Shown: in pieces, positions 24,837 to 33,731 of the stretch
Layout: the number at the start of each line of letters is the position of its first letter
Position numbering within the stretch: the stretch's first letter is position 1
Assembly (NCBI GenBank): GCA_965226235.1
Contig: OZ245335.1
Coordinates: 1,240,001-1,304,000 of the forward strand
Direction of reading: 5' to 3'
From: CAYFZO01 sp965226235
Lineage (GTDB): Bacteria; Pseudomonadota; Gammaproteobacteria; Poriferisulfidales; Oxydemutatoraceae
Length of the DNA: 64,000 nucleotides
Translations under genes and position numbers: made by a program
The notes under the pieces: generated by a model
What the model saw: the letters and a program-made list of their open reading frames with translations, nothing else
The model's database searches: none
What the model was told of the DNA's origin: nothing

Positions 24837-26315
24837 GTGCTGCGCCACCTGCCCGTTATCGTTGTCGTGGCACCGCTTTTGAGTGCGCCGCTGTGCATTC
24901 TCTCCAATCGCTTCATGCCGGCACGCCTGATAGCACTGGGAACCTGCCTGCTGACTCTTGCATGCGCGATCACGATGCTCGCCGCAACCACGGATGGGTT
25001 CATATGGCGCTATGAACTGGGAGGATGGGCCGCTCCCTGGGGTATCGTCTATCGAGTCGATGCGTTCAGTGCGCTGCTGGTACTGCTGATAGCCGGTATC
25101 GCCAGCGTCGTGGTTTTGTTTTCCGGTCGCCTCGCCACCCAGGAGATAGCCGGCAGGGAAACTTATTTCTTTGCCCTGTTCATGCTGGCTTGTGCCGGGT
25201 TTTTCGGAGTAGTCGTTACTGGCGACCTGTTCAATATCTTTGTCTTCCTTGAAATCTGCGCGCTTGCTTCTTACGCATTGGTTGGGTTGAAAGGAGGCGA
25301 TAAAGCACTGCTCGCCGCCTATCGTTATCTGCTCATGGGATCCGTAGGAGCTACGTTTTTCCTGATCGGCATCGGCTACCTGTATATGATGACCGGCACG
25401 CTCAATCTCGAAGAGCTTGCTACGCAGCTCCCCGGGCTTACATCAAGCCGCACGGTGCTGGCGGCGATGGCTTTTATCGGCGCCGGACTGGCGATGAAAA
25501 TCGCTTTGTTTCCTCTCCACTGGTGGTTGCCGAACGCATACACGTTTTCCTTTTCCCCGGTGTCGGCGCTACTCGCCGCCCTGTCTACCAAGGTCTCGAT
25601 TTACCTGTTTATCCGATTGTTTTTCGGCGTGTTCGGCATCGATGCCGTTGCTGCGGAAAGCAGCTTCGACGTGGTTTTGTTCGGTCTATCTTCAGGTGCG
25701 ATTTTTTTCGCGTCGGTGGCAGCAATTTACCAAGACGACGTCAGACGCATCATGGCTTATTCAAGCATCTCGCAGATCGGCTTTATCATGCTTGGCGTCA
25801 GCCTGGTTTCCACGGCGGGGATAGGCGCGAGCGTAGTGTACCTGTTTAACCACGCGCTGATTAAATGCGGCTTGTTTCTTGCGCTGGGCTGTGTCGTTTA
25901 CCGTTTTGGAAGTTGCCGGATTGTTGATTTCGAGGGCCTCGGCAAACGCATGCCGTGGACGATGGCCGCGATCGTGATCGGTGGCCTGAGTCTCGTGGGT
26001 GTACCGCTTACTGCAGGATTCGTCGGCAAGTGGCAGCTTATCAGTGTCGCCTTTGAAGCGAACAGATGGCTCCCGGTGCTGGTGGTGCTTGCAGGGTCGC
26101 TATTGAGCCTGGTTTACGTGTGGAGACTGACTGAAGCCGCGTACTTGCCACAGGCGCCTTCGGTTGAAGCAGAGAAGAATACGCGGTGTGAAGCACCGGC
26201 CGTCTTGCTGGTGCCGGTATGGCTTCTGATTGCATTGAATATTTACATAGGGATTGACTCGTCCAACCTCATCAGGATTGCGACGCAGGCAGCGCGCGGC
26301 GTTGTCGGAGAATAG
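24837..26315 (+). CDS. mrpD: Mrp-type antiporter subunit D (first of three NuoL/M/N-like proteins)
   Basis: MrpD is one of the proton-pumping-type subunits. The 492-residue, roughly 14-helix protein has the key ionisable residues: Glu in IFVFLEICALASYAL, Lys in LAMKIALFPLHWWLPNAY, Lys in LLAALSTKVSIYLF and Lys in LFNHALIKCGLFLALG. The start is a GTG at 24837. Of the three antiporter-type proteins in the cluster, this one best matches canonical MrpD. Expected function is Na+ (or K+)/H+ exchange as part of the whole complex. Confidence 0.92.
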   Translation: MLRHLPVIVVVAPLLSAPLCILSNRFMPARLIALGTCLLTLACAITMLAATTDGFIWRYELGGWAAPWGIVYRVDAFSALLVLLIAGIASVVVLFSGRLATQEIAGRETYFFALFMLACAGFFGVVVTGDLFNIFVFLEICALASYALVGLKGGDKALLAAYRYLLMGSVGATFFLIGIGYLYMMTGTLNLEELATQLPGLTSSRTVLAAMAFIGAGLAMKIALFPLHWWLPNAYTFSFSPVSALLAALSTKVSIYLFIRLFFGVFGIDAVAAESSFDVVLFGLSSGAIFFASVAAIYQDDVRRIMAYSSISQIGFIMLGVSLVSTAGIGASVVYLFNHALIKCGLFLALGCVVYRFGSCRIVDFEGLGKRMPWTMAAIVIGGLSLVGVPLTAGFVGKWQLISVAFEANRWLPVLVVLAGSLLSLVYVWRLTEAAYLPQAPSVEAEKNTRCEAPAVLLVPVWLLIALNIYIGIDSSNLIRIATQAARGVVGE

Positions 26316-26321
26316 GCGGCA

Positions 26322-27767
26322 TTGACCGAGATCACGCTGCAAATCACGCTGGCTTCGCCTTTCGCCTGCGCGTTACTGGCGGCGAGCCTCCGGCGCGGAG
26401 GGTATCAAACCGCGGTGCTGATAGTACCGTTCATCACGCTGGTCGGCGTCGTGTTGCTGGCACTGCGCTTTGCCCTGTATGACGAAGGTGCGGCGTTGCC
26501 CCTGACGCAACTGATCGCTGGCATGACGATCGGGTTCAAGGTGGAGGCATTGGGGCTGGTTTTCGCCCTGGTAGTCGCCGTTTTGTGGCCGATCAGCATG
26601 CTGTATTCCCTCTCTTACTGCGAGGCTGGTTCGCTCGATCACCGGCCGCGCTTTTTCGCTTGTTTCAGTCTGGCGATCGGAAGTGCTCTGGCTATGGCGT
26701 TCGCTGCCGACCTGCTGACGTTGTGGATTTTTTACGAGGTATTGACGTTGAGCACCTACCCCTTGGTCGTGCATTATGGCGACGACCGGTCACGCGCAAG
26801 CGGTAGACTGTATCTTGGGTTTTTACTTGGATCCTCGATACTGCTGTTTTTACCAGCGATAGTCTGGATTCAAGTCGCCTGCGGGACGCTGGAGTTCGCA
26901 CCGGGCGGGGTGTCCCGGACCTGCATCAGCGACAAGGAAGCGTCCTGGCTTTTGTTTATGCTGATCTTCGGGGCCGGCAAAGCGGCATTGATGCCGCTGC
27001 ATCGCTGGCTGCCGGAGGCGATGGTCGCGCCGGCCCCGGTCAGCGCACTGTTGCACGCGGTCGCCGTGGTCAAGGCCGGGGTTTTTACGATTGCCACGGT
27101 TGTCGTTTATGTTTTCGGCTTTGAACGCATGCATGCCATCGCCAGCGGTTGGCTGGTTTATGTCGCGGGCGCATCTGCCATACTCGCCTCACTGATCGCG
27201 CTACGCCAGAACGCGCTGAAGAAGATGCTGGCGTATTCCACGATCAGCCAGTTGGCATACATCACTTTGGGGGTCGCGTTGTTAAAGCCGGCATTTTTCG
27301 GTGCGGTTTTGCATCTGGTCACGCATGCTTTCGGCAAAATCACCCTGTTTTTCGCCGCTGGAGCCATTCAGAGTGTCACCGGAAAAGTGAAGATCAGTGA
27401 TCTCAAGGGCATCGCGTATTCGATGCCGTGGACGATGGGCTGTTTCACCGTCGCTGCCTTGTCAATAATCGGAATACCACCACTGGCAGGGTTTGCCGGC
27501 AAATGGCTCTTGCTGCAGGGAGCAGTCGATTCCGGACATGATTTCGCGATCTGGACACTCATAGCAGGCATGGTGCTAAGTGCCGGTTATCTTATGCCGG
27601 TGGTGTACCGCGCCTACACGCGCGCCGATGCGGCAGTAGATACGGAACTGGTACAGGAAGAAGCGCCATTACCCATGTTGCTGGCGATGTTGTTACCGAC
27701 CGGCGTCATGCTGATCATGTTTTTCTACGCCAACGACATTGTTCGCTTTCTCGAGAGGATTGGATGA
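26322..27767 (+). CDS. Second antiporter-type (NuoL/MrpD-like) membrane subunit
   Basis: This 481-residue protein is another member of the proton-translocating family. It has Glu in WIFYEVLTLSTYPLVVHYGD, Lys in IFGAGKAALMPLHRWLPEAM, Lys in HAVAVVKAGVFTIAT and Lys in LVTHAFGKITLFFAAGAI. The histidine-containing PLHRWLPEA loop is typical. The apparent start is the TTG at 26322, 6 bp after mrpD ends. It may replace part of the missing MrpA N-terminal domain. Its last 4 bp overlap the following small gene. Confidence 0.88.
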   Translation: MTEITLQITLASPFACALLAASLRRGGYQTAVLIVPFITLVGVVLLALRFALYDEGAALPLTQLIAGMTIGFKVEALGLVFALVVAVLWPISMLYSLSYCEAGSLDHRPRFFACFSLAIGSALAMAFAADLLTLWIFYEVLTLSTYPLVVHYGDDRSRASGRLYLGFLLGSSILLFLPAIVWIQVACGTLEFAPGGVSRTCISDKEASWLLFMLIFGAGKAALMPLHRWLPEAMVAPAPVSALLHAVAVVKAGVFTIATVVVYVFGFERMHAIASGWLVYVAGASAILASLIALRQNALKKMLAYSTISQLAYITLGVALLKPAFFGAVLHLVTHAFGKITLFFAAGAIQSVTGKVKISDLKGIAYSMPWTMGCFTVAALSIIGIPPLAGFAGKWLLLQGAVDSGHDFAIWTLIAGMVLSAGYLMPVVYRAYTRADAAVDTELVQEEAPLPMLLAMLLPTGVMLIMFFYANDIVRFLERIG

Positions 27768-27970
27768 AAAGCAAATGGTGGCCAGGTTTAGCGGTTGCGG
27801 CGGTGGCCGTCTTGCTACCTGAACTTTTCATCGACCGTGCCCGGCACATGACGATTGATGGATTCGGGTTTTATGCGTGGTTTGGTTGGGTGGCCTGTTT
27901 GCTGGTGGTAATCGTCGCGTTGCTCGTGGGGCGCGTGATCGAGCGCGGAGACGATTACTATGACGATTGA
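27764..27970 (+). CDS. Small two-helix membrane protein in the Mrp cluster
   Basis: I do not recognise a family. The 68-residue product has two hydrophobic segments (about 6-22 and 38-59), a basic start MKSKWW and an acidic tail ERGDDYYDD. Its ATG overlaps the preceding stop (ATGA) and its 3' end overlaps the next gene by 11 bp, so it is translated as part of the antiporter operon. By position it may be an accessory subunit. The coding frame is supported by overlaps at both ends. Confidence 0.75.
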   Translation: MKSKWWPGLAVAAVAVLLPELFIDRARHMTIDGFGFYAWFGWVACLLVVIVALLVGRVIERGDDYYDD

Positions 27971-29618
27971 GCTTGCCTGGTCGCCGGGATTACTGATTAT
28001 TGCCAGCGCGGTACCGGCGCTTGTGTTTCGCGGTACTCCCAGAGCCGTTTTGCTACTTGCGCTACCGGTTCTAGCGTTGATCCTGGTTTGGATCGCGACC
28101 CCCGCTACAGCGGCGACAATCGAGTTTTTCGGTTATCCGCTACAGCCTTTCGGGGCGACCGAACTGGGACGTTTGTTTGCCACGGTGTTCATTTTCGCGC
28201 TGCTCGCCGGGCATGTATTCGCATTGCGCCATGCGCCTTCGTTCGAATTGGCGTGCGCTTGCCTTTATAGCGGCAGTGCCGTGTGCGTGACCCTGGTGGG
28301 AGACTTCCTGAGCCTGTTTATGTTCTGGGAAATAATGACGCTTGCTTCGAGCGGCATTCTGTTTTCAGCCGGTACGCGCGCCGCTCACGGTGCAACACTC
28401 CGCTACCTGCTGTTGCACCTGTTCGGCGGAATGCTGCTGCTGGGCGGGATTCTGGGGACGGCTGCCACCACGGGCGAAATTGCGCTACGCCCGTTACGTG
28501 CGGATGACGCCTATACCTGGATGATGCTTGCCGGTTTTCTGATCGGCGCTGGTGCTCCCCCTTTTTCCGCATGGGTCGCCGACGCCTATCCCGAGGCGAG
28601 CCCATCCGGCACCGTATACCTGTCCGCAGGCAAGACCAAAGCTGCGGTGTTCGCGTTACTCGCCGCGTTCCCGGGAGAAGCGATGCTGATACCAATCGGC
28701 GCCTATATGATTTTTTACGGGATTATCTATGCGTTGCGTGAAAATGATATGCGCAGAATCCTCGCGTACACCACCGTCAACCAGGTTGGATTCATGCTGG
28801 TGGGCATTGGAATCGGCACTTCGCTGGCTCTCAACGGTGCTGTCGCCCACGCAGCCACACACATTGTCTACAAGGTCTTGCTCATGATGTCGGCAGGTAG
28901 CGTACTGTTCATGACCGGGAAGAGAAAATGCACCGAGCTCGGCGGCCTGTACCGCAGCATGCGTTTGACCACTGCCTGCGGGATTGTGGGCGTGTTATCC
29001 ATCGCAGGGGCTCCCCTGACTTCGGGGTTCGTGTCCAAACCCATGATTATCGACGCCGCGCTCACCCAGCACCTTCCATGGCTTTGGTTCGCTCTGCTGG
29101 TGGCGTCGGCGGTGTTTTTACACGCAGGAGTCAAATTTCCGTGGTTTGTCTTCTTTCACAAGGATTCGGGGCTCAGGCCCGACGACCCGCCATGGAACAT
29201 GCGTCTCGCGATGCTGGTTCTGGCGGCCTGCTGTTTGCTGACAGGGTTGTTCCCGCAATGGCTCTATGCATTGCTGCCCTGGTCTTCGGAGTATCAACCT
29301 TACACAGCCAGCCATGTCGTCACCCAGCTACAGTTGCTGGTTTTTTCCGCCATTGCTTTTTTCATGTTGCTGCCCTTGCTGCAGTGTTCACGCACCATCA
29401 GCCTGGACTTTGACTGGTTGTACCGTAGAGGCGGCGCACGGCTCTACGGCTCGTTGCTGAATCAACTGGCCACAACCGAACGGCTACGTGATGCCAGCTT
29501 GCGTCTTGTGGCAAGATTGAAACCGGCAGGCGCACCGATCGGGGAGTTGCAAAGCGGCTTGTCGATAAGATGGATGATCGCAGTGCTTGCATTGCTACTG
29601 CTACTGCATTACTTATAG
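27960..29618 (+). CDS. Third antiporter-type (NuoL/MrpD-like) membrane subunit, divergent
   Basis: This 552-residue protein has the same fold family: Glu in LFMFWEIMTLASSGILF, Lys in LSAGKTKAAVFALLAAF and Lys in ATHIVYKVLLMMSAG. The usual lysine before the LPxA loop is missing: GAGAPPFSAWVADAYPEA has no Lys where MrpD has MKIALFPLHWWLP. So proton translocation may differ. A final helix, about residues 530-550, follows a cytosolic stretch. It ends the cluster, and the sulfotransferase genes begin 70 bp downstream. Confidence 0.87.
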   Translation: MTIELAWSPGLLIIASAVPALVFRGTPRAVLLLALPVLALILVWIATPATAATIEFFGYPLQPFGATELGRLFATVFIFALLAGHVFALRHAPSFELACACLYSGSAVCVTLVGDFLSLFMFWEIMTLASSGILFSAGTRAAHGATLRYLLLHLFGGMLLLGGILGTAATTGEIALRPLRADDAYTWMMLAGFLIGAGAPPFSAWVADAYPEASPSGTVYLSAGKTKAAVFALLAAFPGEAMLIPIGAYMIFYGIIYALRENDMRRILAYTTVNQVGFMLVGIGIGTSLALNGAVAHAATHIVYKVLLMMSAGSVLFMTGKRKCTELGGLYRSMRLTTACGIVGVLSIAGAPLTSGFVSKPMIIDAALTQHLPWLWFALLVASAVFLHAGVKFPWFVFFHKDSGLRPDDPPWNMRLAMLVLAACCLLTGLFPQWLYALLPWSSEYQPYTASHVVTQLQLLVFSAIAFFMLLPLLQCSRTISLDFDWLYRRGGARLYGSLLNQLATTERLRDASLRLVARLKPAGAPIGELQSGLSIRWMIAVLALLLLLHYL

Positions 29619-29688
29619 TCTGGAACCTTATAACATGAGTGAGACCATGCTTCCTCCCCCGCAGACAGAAAACAAGGAACCGGTCTGA

Positions 29689-30591
29689 ATGTTTATTCTG
29701 GGTGTAGGAGCACCAAAAACAGGGACGACCTGGCTCGCCGCGTATATAAGGCAATCACCCCGGTATGTGCGGTTTTGTGCAGAAAAAGAACAGCATGTCT
29801 GGGATCGCGTATGTATCCCATTAATGAAAGGACGGAAAAGAAAACTCCGCAGAATCTTGCAGGACTTGCTCCGTACCCGCCGCCGGTGGGACCATCTGCG
29901 GCAGTATATTGCGTTGTGGTTAATGGAAAAAATCCCGGCTTATTATTTTTACCGCCTGCAACGGACGCTTCGCAACAAGGAAAATATCACGCTGGATATC
30001 ACCCCGGCTTACATGGGGCTGTCCAAAGAGGATTTCATCAAAATCAGAAACGGGCTGAAAAAATACGACATACGGACGAAAGTCGTGTTTCTCATGAGAG
30101 ACCCTGTCGAAAGATGCATCAGCCACTATGAAGCAGAAGAAGCATCACGCTTGAAGCGAGGCATCAACCTGTCCGGATCGGTGTTTGCATTACCGGACAA
30201 GGCAGGGCTGAAAAAATATTGTACATTGGCAAAAAACAGGTTCAAAACAAGCTATCAAGATACGATCGCGAACCTGGAGGCTGTGTTTGCGCCGGAACAG
30301 TTGTTTTTCGGCATCTATGAAAACCTTTTCGAAGAACAGTCCATCGCCGCGCTGTCCGATTTCCTGGAATTACCCTATAATCCCGCGTTTGCCAAACGAT
30401 GCATCAAGCCCGCGTTTTCCAAACGACACATCAAGCCCACACAGTACCCCGATATAAATATCGACGACGACACAAGAAGATTCATCGCCGAAGAATACAG
30501 AAGCACCTATGCGTTTTGCGCAACCCGGTTTCCGGTAACCGGAAACTTGTGGAGAGGGTTCCAGTGGATCCGGACGAACGCCCCTTCCTGA
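29689..30591 (+). CDS. Sulfotransferase family protein, tandem copy 1
   Basis: PAPS-dependent sulfotransferases move a sulfuryl group to a hydroxyl or amine of a sugar, lipid or other small molecule. The 5'-phosphosulfate loop is GAPKTGTTWLAAYI at residues 6-19, and the 3'-phosphate site is LMRDPVERCISHY at about 134-146. The C-terminal part includes EEQSIAALSDFLELP, the usual helix after the acceptor region. A ribosome site AAGGA lies about 9 nt upstream. Base composition is visibly AT-richer than neighbours, which suggests transfer. It is almost identical to the next gene except in a central segment. Acceptor unknown. Confidence 0.88.
   Translation: MFILGVGAPKTGTTWLAAYIRQSPRYVRFCAEKEQHVWDRVCIPLMKGRKRKLRRILQDLLRTRRRWDHLRQYIALWLMEKIPAYYFYRLQRTLRNKENITLDITPAYMGLSKEDFIKIRNGLKKYDIRTKVVFLMRDPVERCISHYEAEEASRLKRGINLSGSVFALPDKAGLKKYCTLAKNRFKTSYQDTIANLEAVFAPEQLFFGIYENLFEEQSIAALSDFLELPYNPAFAKRCIKPAFSKRHIKPTQYPDINIDDDTRRFIAEEYRSTYAFCATRFPVTGNLWRGFQWIRTNAPS
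30382..30435 (+). repeat. 27-bp in-frame tandem repeat in sulfotransferase copy 1
   Basis: Two 27-bp units (30382-30408, 30409-30435) encode PAFAKRCIK and PAFSKRHIK. The second unit carries several substitutions. Confidence 0.9.
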
Positions 30592-30648
30592 CTTGTTCAG
30601 CCCCCCGCAATCAAGGGTTCCCGTTCTGATCATACGCGGAGGATCTTC

Positions 30649-31599
30649 ATGTTTATTCTGGGTGTAGGAGCACCAAAAACAGGGACGACCTGGCTCGCCG
30701 CGTATATAAGGCAATCACCCCGGTATGTGCGGTTTTGCGAAGAAAAAGAACAGCATGTCTGGGATCGCGTATGTATCCCATTAATGAAAGGACGGAAAAG
30801 AAAACTCCGCAGAATCTTGCCGGGCTTGCTCCGTACCCCCGGCCGCCGGTGGGACCGTCTGCGGCAGTATATTGCGTTGTGGTTAATGGAAAAAATCCCG
30901 GCTTATTACTTTTACCGCCTGCAACGGACGCTTCGCAACAAGGAAAATATCACGCTGGATATCACCCCGGCTTACATGGGGCTGTCCAAAGAGGATTTCA
31001 TCAAAATCAGAAACGGGCTGAAAAAATACGACATACGGACGAAAGTCGTGTTTCTCATGAGAGACCCTGTCGAAAAATGCATCAGCCACTATAAGAGCAT
31101 CAGCTATCGGCACCTCAACACACAAGGAAAAGGAACCCTGGAGAAGCCTGCCCCGTACTGGTGGAAAGAAGTATTTCACTTGCATGGATCAGCGTCCGCA
31201 TTAGCCGATACGGCAGGACTGAAAAAATATTGTACATTGGCAGAAACCAGGTTCAAAACAAGCTATCAAGATACGATCGCGAACCTGGAGGCTGTGTTTG
31301 CGCCGGAACAGTTGTTTTTCGGCATCTATGAAAACCTTTTCGAAGAACAGTCCATCGCCGCGCTGTCCGATTCCCTGGAATTACCCTATAATCCCGCGTT
31401 TGCCAAACGATGCATCAATTCCGCGTTTGCCAAACGATGCATCAATCCCAATCTCATAAAGCACATTGATGTGGATGTCGACGACGACACAAGAAGATTC
31501 ATCGCCGAAGAATACAGAAGCACCTATGCGTTTTGCGCAACCCGGTTTCCGGTAACCCGGAAACTGTGGGGCGGTTTTCAATGGCTGGACCGGGCATAG
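30649..31599 (+). CDS. Sulfotransferase family protein, tandem copy 2
   Basis: This 316-residue paralogue of the preceding gene has the same GAPKTGTTWLAAYI and LMRDPVEKCISHY motifs, and the first ~145 residues are nearly identical. Residues from about 148 to 190 differ: here the segment is longer (SISYRHLNTQGKGTLE, then WWKEVFHLHGSASALAD), after which identity resumes at GLKKYC. This is the region where acceptor-binding loops usually lie, so the two enzymes may use different acceptors; that is inference. GGAGG lies 6 nt upstream of the ATG. A 27-bp repeat is also present near the 3' end. Convergent with recG. Confidence 0.88.
   Translation: MFILGVGAPKTGTTWLAAYIRQSPRYVRFCEEKEQHVWDRVCIPLMKGRKRKLRRILPGLLRTPGRRWDRLRQYIALWLMEKIPAYYFYRLQRTLRNKENITLDITPAYMGLSKEDFIKIRNGLKKYDIRTKVVFLMRDPVEKCISHYKSISYRHLNTQGKGTLEKPAPYWWKEVFHLHGSASALADTAGLKKYCTLAETRFKTSYQDTIANLEAVFAPEQLFFGIYENLFEEQSIAALSDSLELPYNPAFAKRCINSAFAKRCINPNLIKHIDVDVDDDTRRFIAEEYRSTYAFCATRFPVTRKLWGGFQWLDRA
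31393..31446 (+). repeat. 27-bp in-frame tandem repeat in sulfotransferase copy 2
   Basis: Two nearly identical 27-bp units (31393-31419, 31420-31446) encode PAFAKRCIN and SAFAKRCIN. They are more alike than the units of copy 1, so this duplication may be more recent or recently homogenised. Confidence 0.9.
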
Positions 31600-31624
31600 C
31601 AGAAAGCGATCGACCACTGTCGAT

Positions 31625-33703
31625 TTATACCTCTGCGTATCTGCCGACATCCCCCAGCCATCTGCGAATAAGCTTGTCGCAAGCATCCGGGTGGCATGCC
31701 AGCATATTGCCGGATATCTTCAACACCCGCTCGAGCTGTTTCTCGTCGCGTGTCAGGTCAGCAATACGAAACTGCATCGCGCCAGTCTGTCGGGTGCCAA
31801 GAATTTCCCCCGGCCCGCGTATCTTCATGTCTTCCTGCGCGATCTCAAACCCGTTGCACGTCCGGCGCATGATGTCGAGGCGCCGCCGCGCAGTGCTCGA
31901 TAACGGTGGGTGATACAGTAGCGCGCAAGTGGCTTGCTTTACGCCGCGTCCAACTCGACCGCGCAACTGATGCAATTGCGCGAGTCCGAAGCGTTCTGCA
32001 TTTTCAATGACCATCAGGTTGGCGTCGGGTATATCGACACCGACTTCGATCACTGTGGTCGCAACCAGCACCTGGGCTTGCTTGCTTTTGAACCTTGCTA
32101 TCGCCTGCTCTTTCTCTTCGGCATTCATCCGCCCGTGAAGCAAGGCAACGCTGACGTCGGGCATAGCCCGACATAACATTTCGAAAGTTGTCTGGGCCGT
32201 TTCGTAATACAGGGTATCTGATTTTTCAATCAGAGGGCACACCCAGTAAACCTGTCCTCCGCCGATGCAGGTTTTGCGGATGCGTCCGATGAGTTCCTTG
32301 CGGCGACTGTCCGGCAACACGATGGTTTTTACCGGCAGACGTCCGGGAGGGACTTCATCGATCACCGAGTAGTCAAGGTCGGCATACAAGGCCATAGCCA
32401 GACTCCGCGGGATCGGAGTTGCCGTCATAATGAGTTGATGTGGTTGAAGACCCCCGGCTTCTCCCCTTTGCTTGAGTGCCAGCCGCTGGTGAACTCCAAA
32501 CCGGTGCTGCTCATCTACGACGATCAACGCCAGGCAATGGAATGCAACTTTTTCCTGAAACAAGGCGTGGGTGCCTACGATGATGTCGATTTCTCCGTTG
32601 CGCGCTTGATGCAGTACGGAGCGGCGTTCGGTCATTTTCTGTTTGCCTGCAAGGATACCGACACTCACTTCAAACGGATCGAACCAATCTTTCAGGTTGC
32701 GATAATGTTGCTCGGCCAGAATCTCTGTTGGGGCCATCATGGCCGCTTGACAGCTCGATTCGACTGCCTCGAGCATCGCTGCCACAGCGACAAGCGTTTT
32801 GCCTGAACCCACATCACCTTGCACGAGACGCATCATCGGCGTGTTTTTGCGAACATCGGCGCGGATAACCTCGATTACCCGGTGCTGAGCCCGCGTTAGC
32901 TCAAATGGTAATAGCCGCTGCAGCCGGTCGAACAGCTTCCCTTCAGGTTGCAGTGTCCGCGCAAACTGCCTCCGGGTCTCGCTGCGCATGCGCTTGAGGC
33001 TTAGACATTGCGACAGCATCTCTTCGAAGGCAAGCCGCTTTTGCATCGGGTGTTGCTTGTTTTGCAGCAGTTCAATGTCGGAGTCGGCAGGAGGGCGGTG
33101 GACGTAGAGGATGGCTTCTTGCAGGGAAAACGACAACTCTGCGTCCATGTAGTCGGCCGGTAACAGTTCTTCAAGGCCGTTTCCCGGCTTTGACAACCAC
33201 CGCAACGCAGCGTCAGTAAATTTCCGCAGGTTGAATTGACTAATACCTTCGGTAGTCGGGTAAACGGGGGTGTAGCCGGTTGCCGGGCAGCTTTTATCGT
33301 AAGGGCCTACGAACTGGTAATCAGGATGAATCATTTCAAGCCGGGGGGTGCTCCCCTGGACCTTGCGCAATACACCGAAGCAACGGATGCGGCTCCCCGG
33401 ACGCAGACTGCTTTGCTGTGCACCCGAGAAGTGGAAAAAGCGCAGCGACAACTCGGCGGTACCATCGTCGATGACAACCAGCAACATGCGCCGCCCCCGG
33501 TAAACAACCCGATTTTTTACGACATTGCCTTCAACCAGGGCCTCCTGGCTGGCGTGCAGCAAAGAGATGGGGCTGATCCGGGTTCGGTCCTGGTAATGGT
33601 CCGGCAGGTGAAAAAGCAGATCCTCAACATGGCAGATGTGGAGACGTTTCAGCTTTTCTGCGACCACCCTGCCAACGCCTTGAAGCTCGGTGATGGGCGT
33701 CAT
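31625..33703 (-). CDS. recG: ATP-dependent DNA helicase RecG
   Basis: RecG remodels stalled forks and branched DNA. The protein, 692 residues from the ATG at 33703, has the N-terminal wedge domain with an OB fold (about 60-150). Superfamily 2 motifs follow: I QGDVGSGKTLVAVAAM, II VVDEQHRFGVHQR, III MTATPIPRSLAM, then DVSVALLHGRM, VATTVIEVGVDIPDANLM and QLHQLRGRVGR. The motif II box reads DEQH, as usual in RecG. It is the last gene of the gmk-rpoZ-spoT-ridA-recG set, 19 bp after ridA. Confidence 0.97.
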   Translation of the reverse strand: MTPITELQGVGRVVAEKLKRLHICHVEDLLFHLPDHYQDRTRISPISLLHASQEALVEGNVVKNRVVYRGRRMLLVVIDDGTAELSLRFFHFSGAQQSSLRPGSRIRCFGVLRKVQGSTPRLEMIHPDYQFVGPYDKSCPATGYTPVYPTTEGISQFNLRKFTDAALRWLSKPGNGLEELLPADYMDAELSFSLQEAILYVHRPPADSDIELLQNKQHPMQKRLAFEEMLSQCLSLKRMRSETRRQFARTLQPEGKLFDRLQRLLPFELTRAQHRVIEVIRADVRKNTPMMRLVQGDVGSGKTLVAVAAMLEAVESSCQAAMMAPTEILAEQHYRNLKDWFDPFEVSVGILAGKQKMTERRSVLHQARNGEIDIIVGTHALFQEKVAFHCLALIVVDEQHRFGVHQRLALKQRGEAGGLQPHQLIMTATPIPRSLAMALYADLDYSVIDEVPPGRLPVKTIVLPDSRRKELIGRIRKTCIGGGQVYWVCPLIEKSDTLYYETAQTTFEMLCRAMPDVSVALLHGRMNAEEKEQAIARFKSKQAQVLVATTVIEVGVDIPDANLMVIENAERFGLAQLHQLRGRVGRGVKQATCALLYHPPLSSTARRRLDIMRRTCNGFEIAQEDMKIRGPGEILGTRQTGAMQFRIADLTRDEKQLERVLKISGNMLACHPDACDKLIRRWLGDVGRYAEV

Positions 33704-33731
33704 AACGAGCAACTATATGGCGGGCAAAAAA

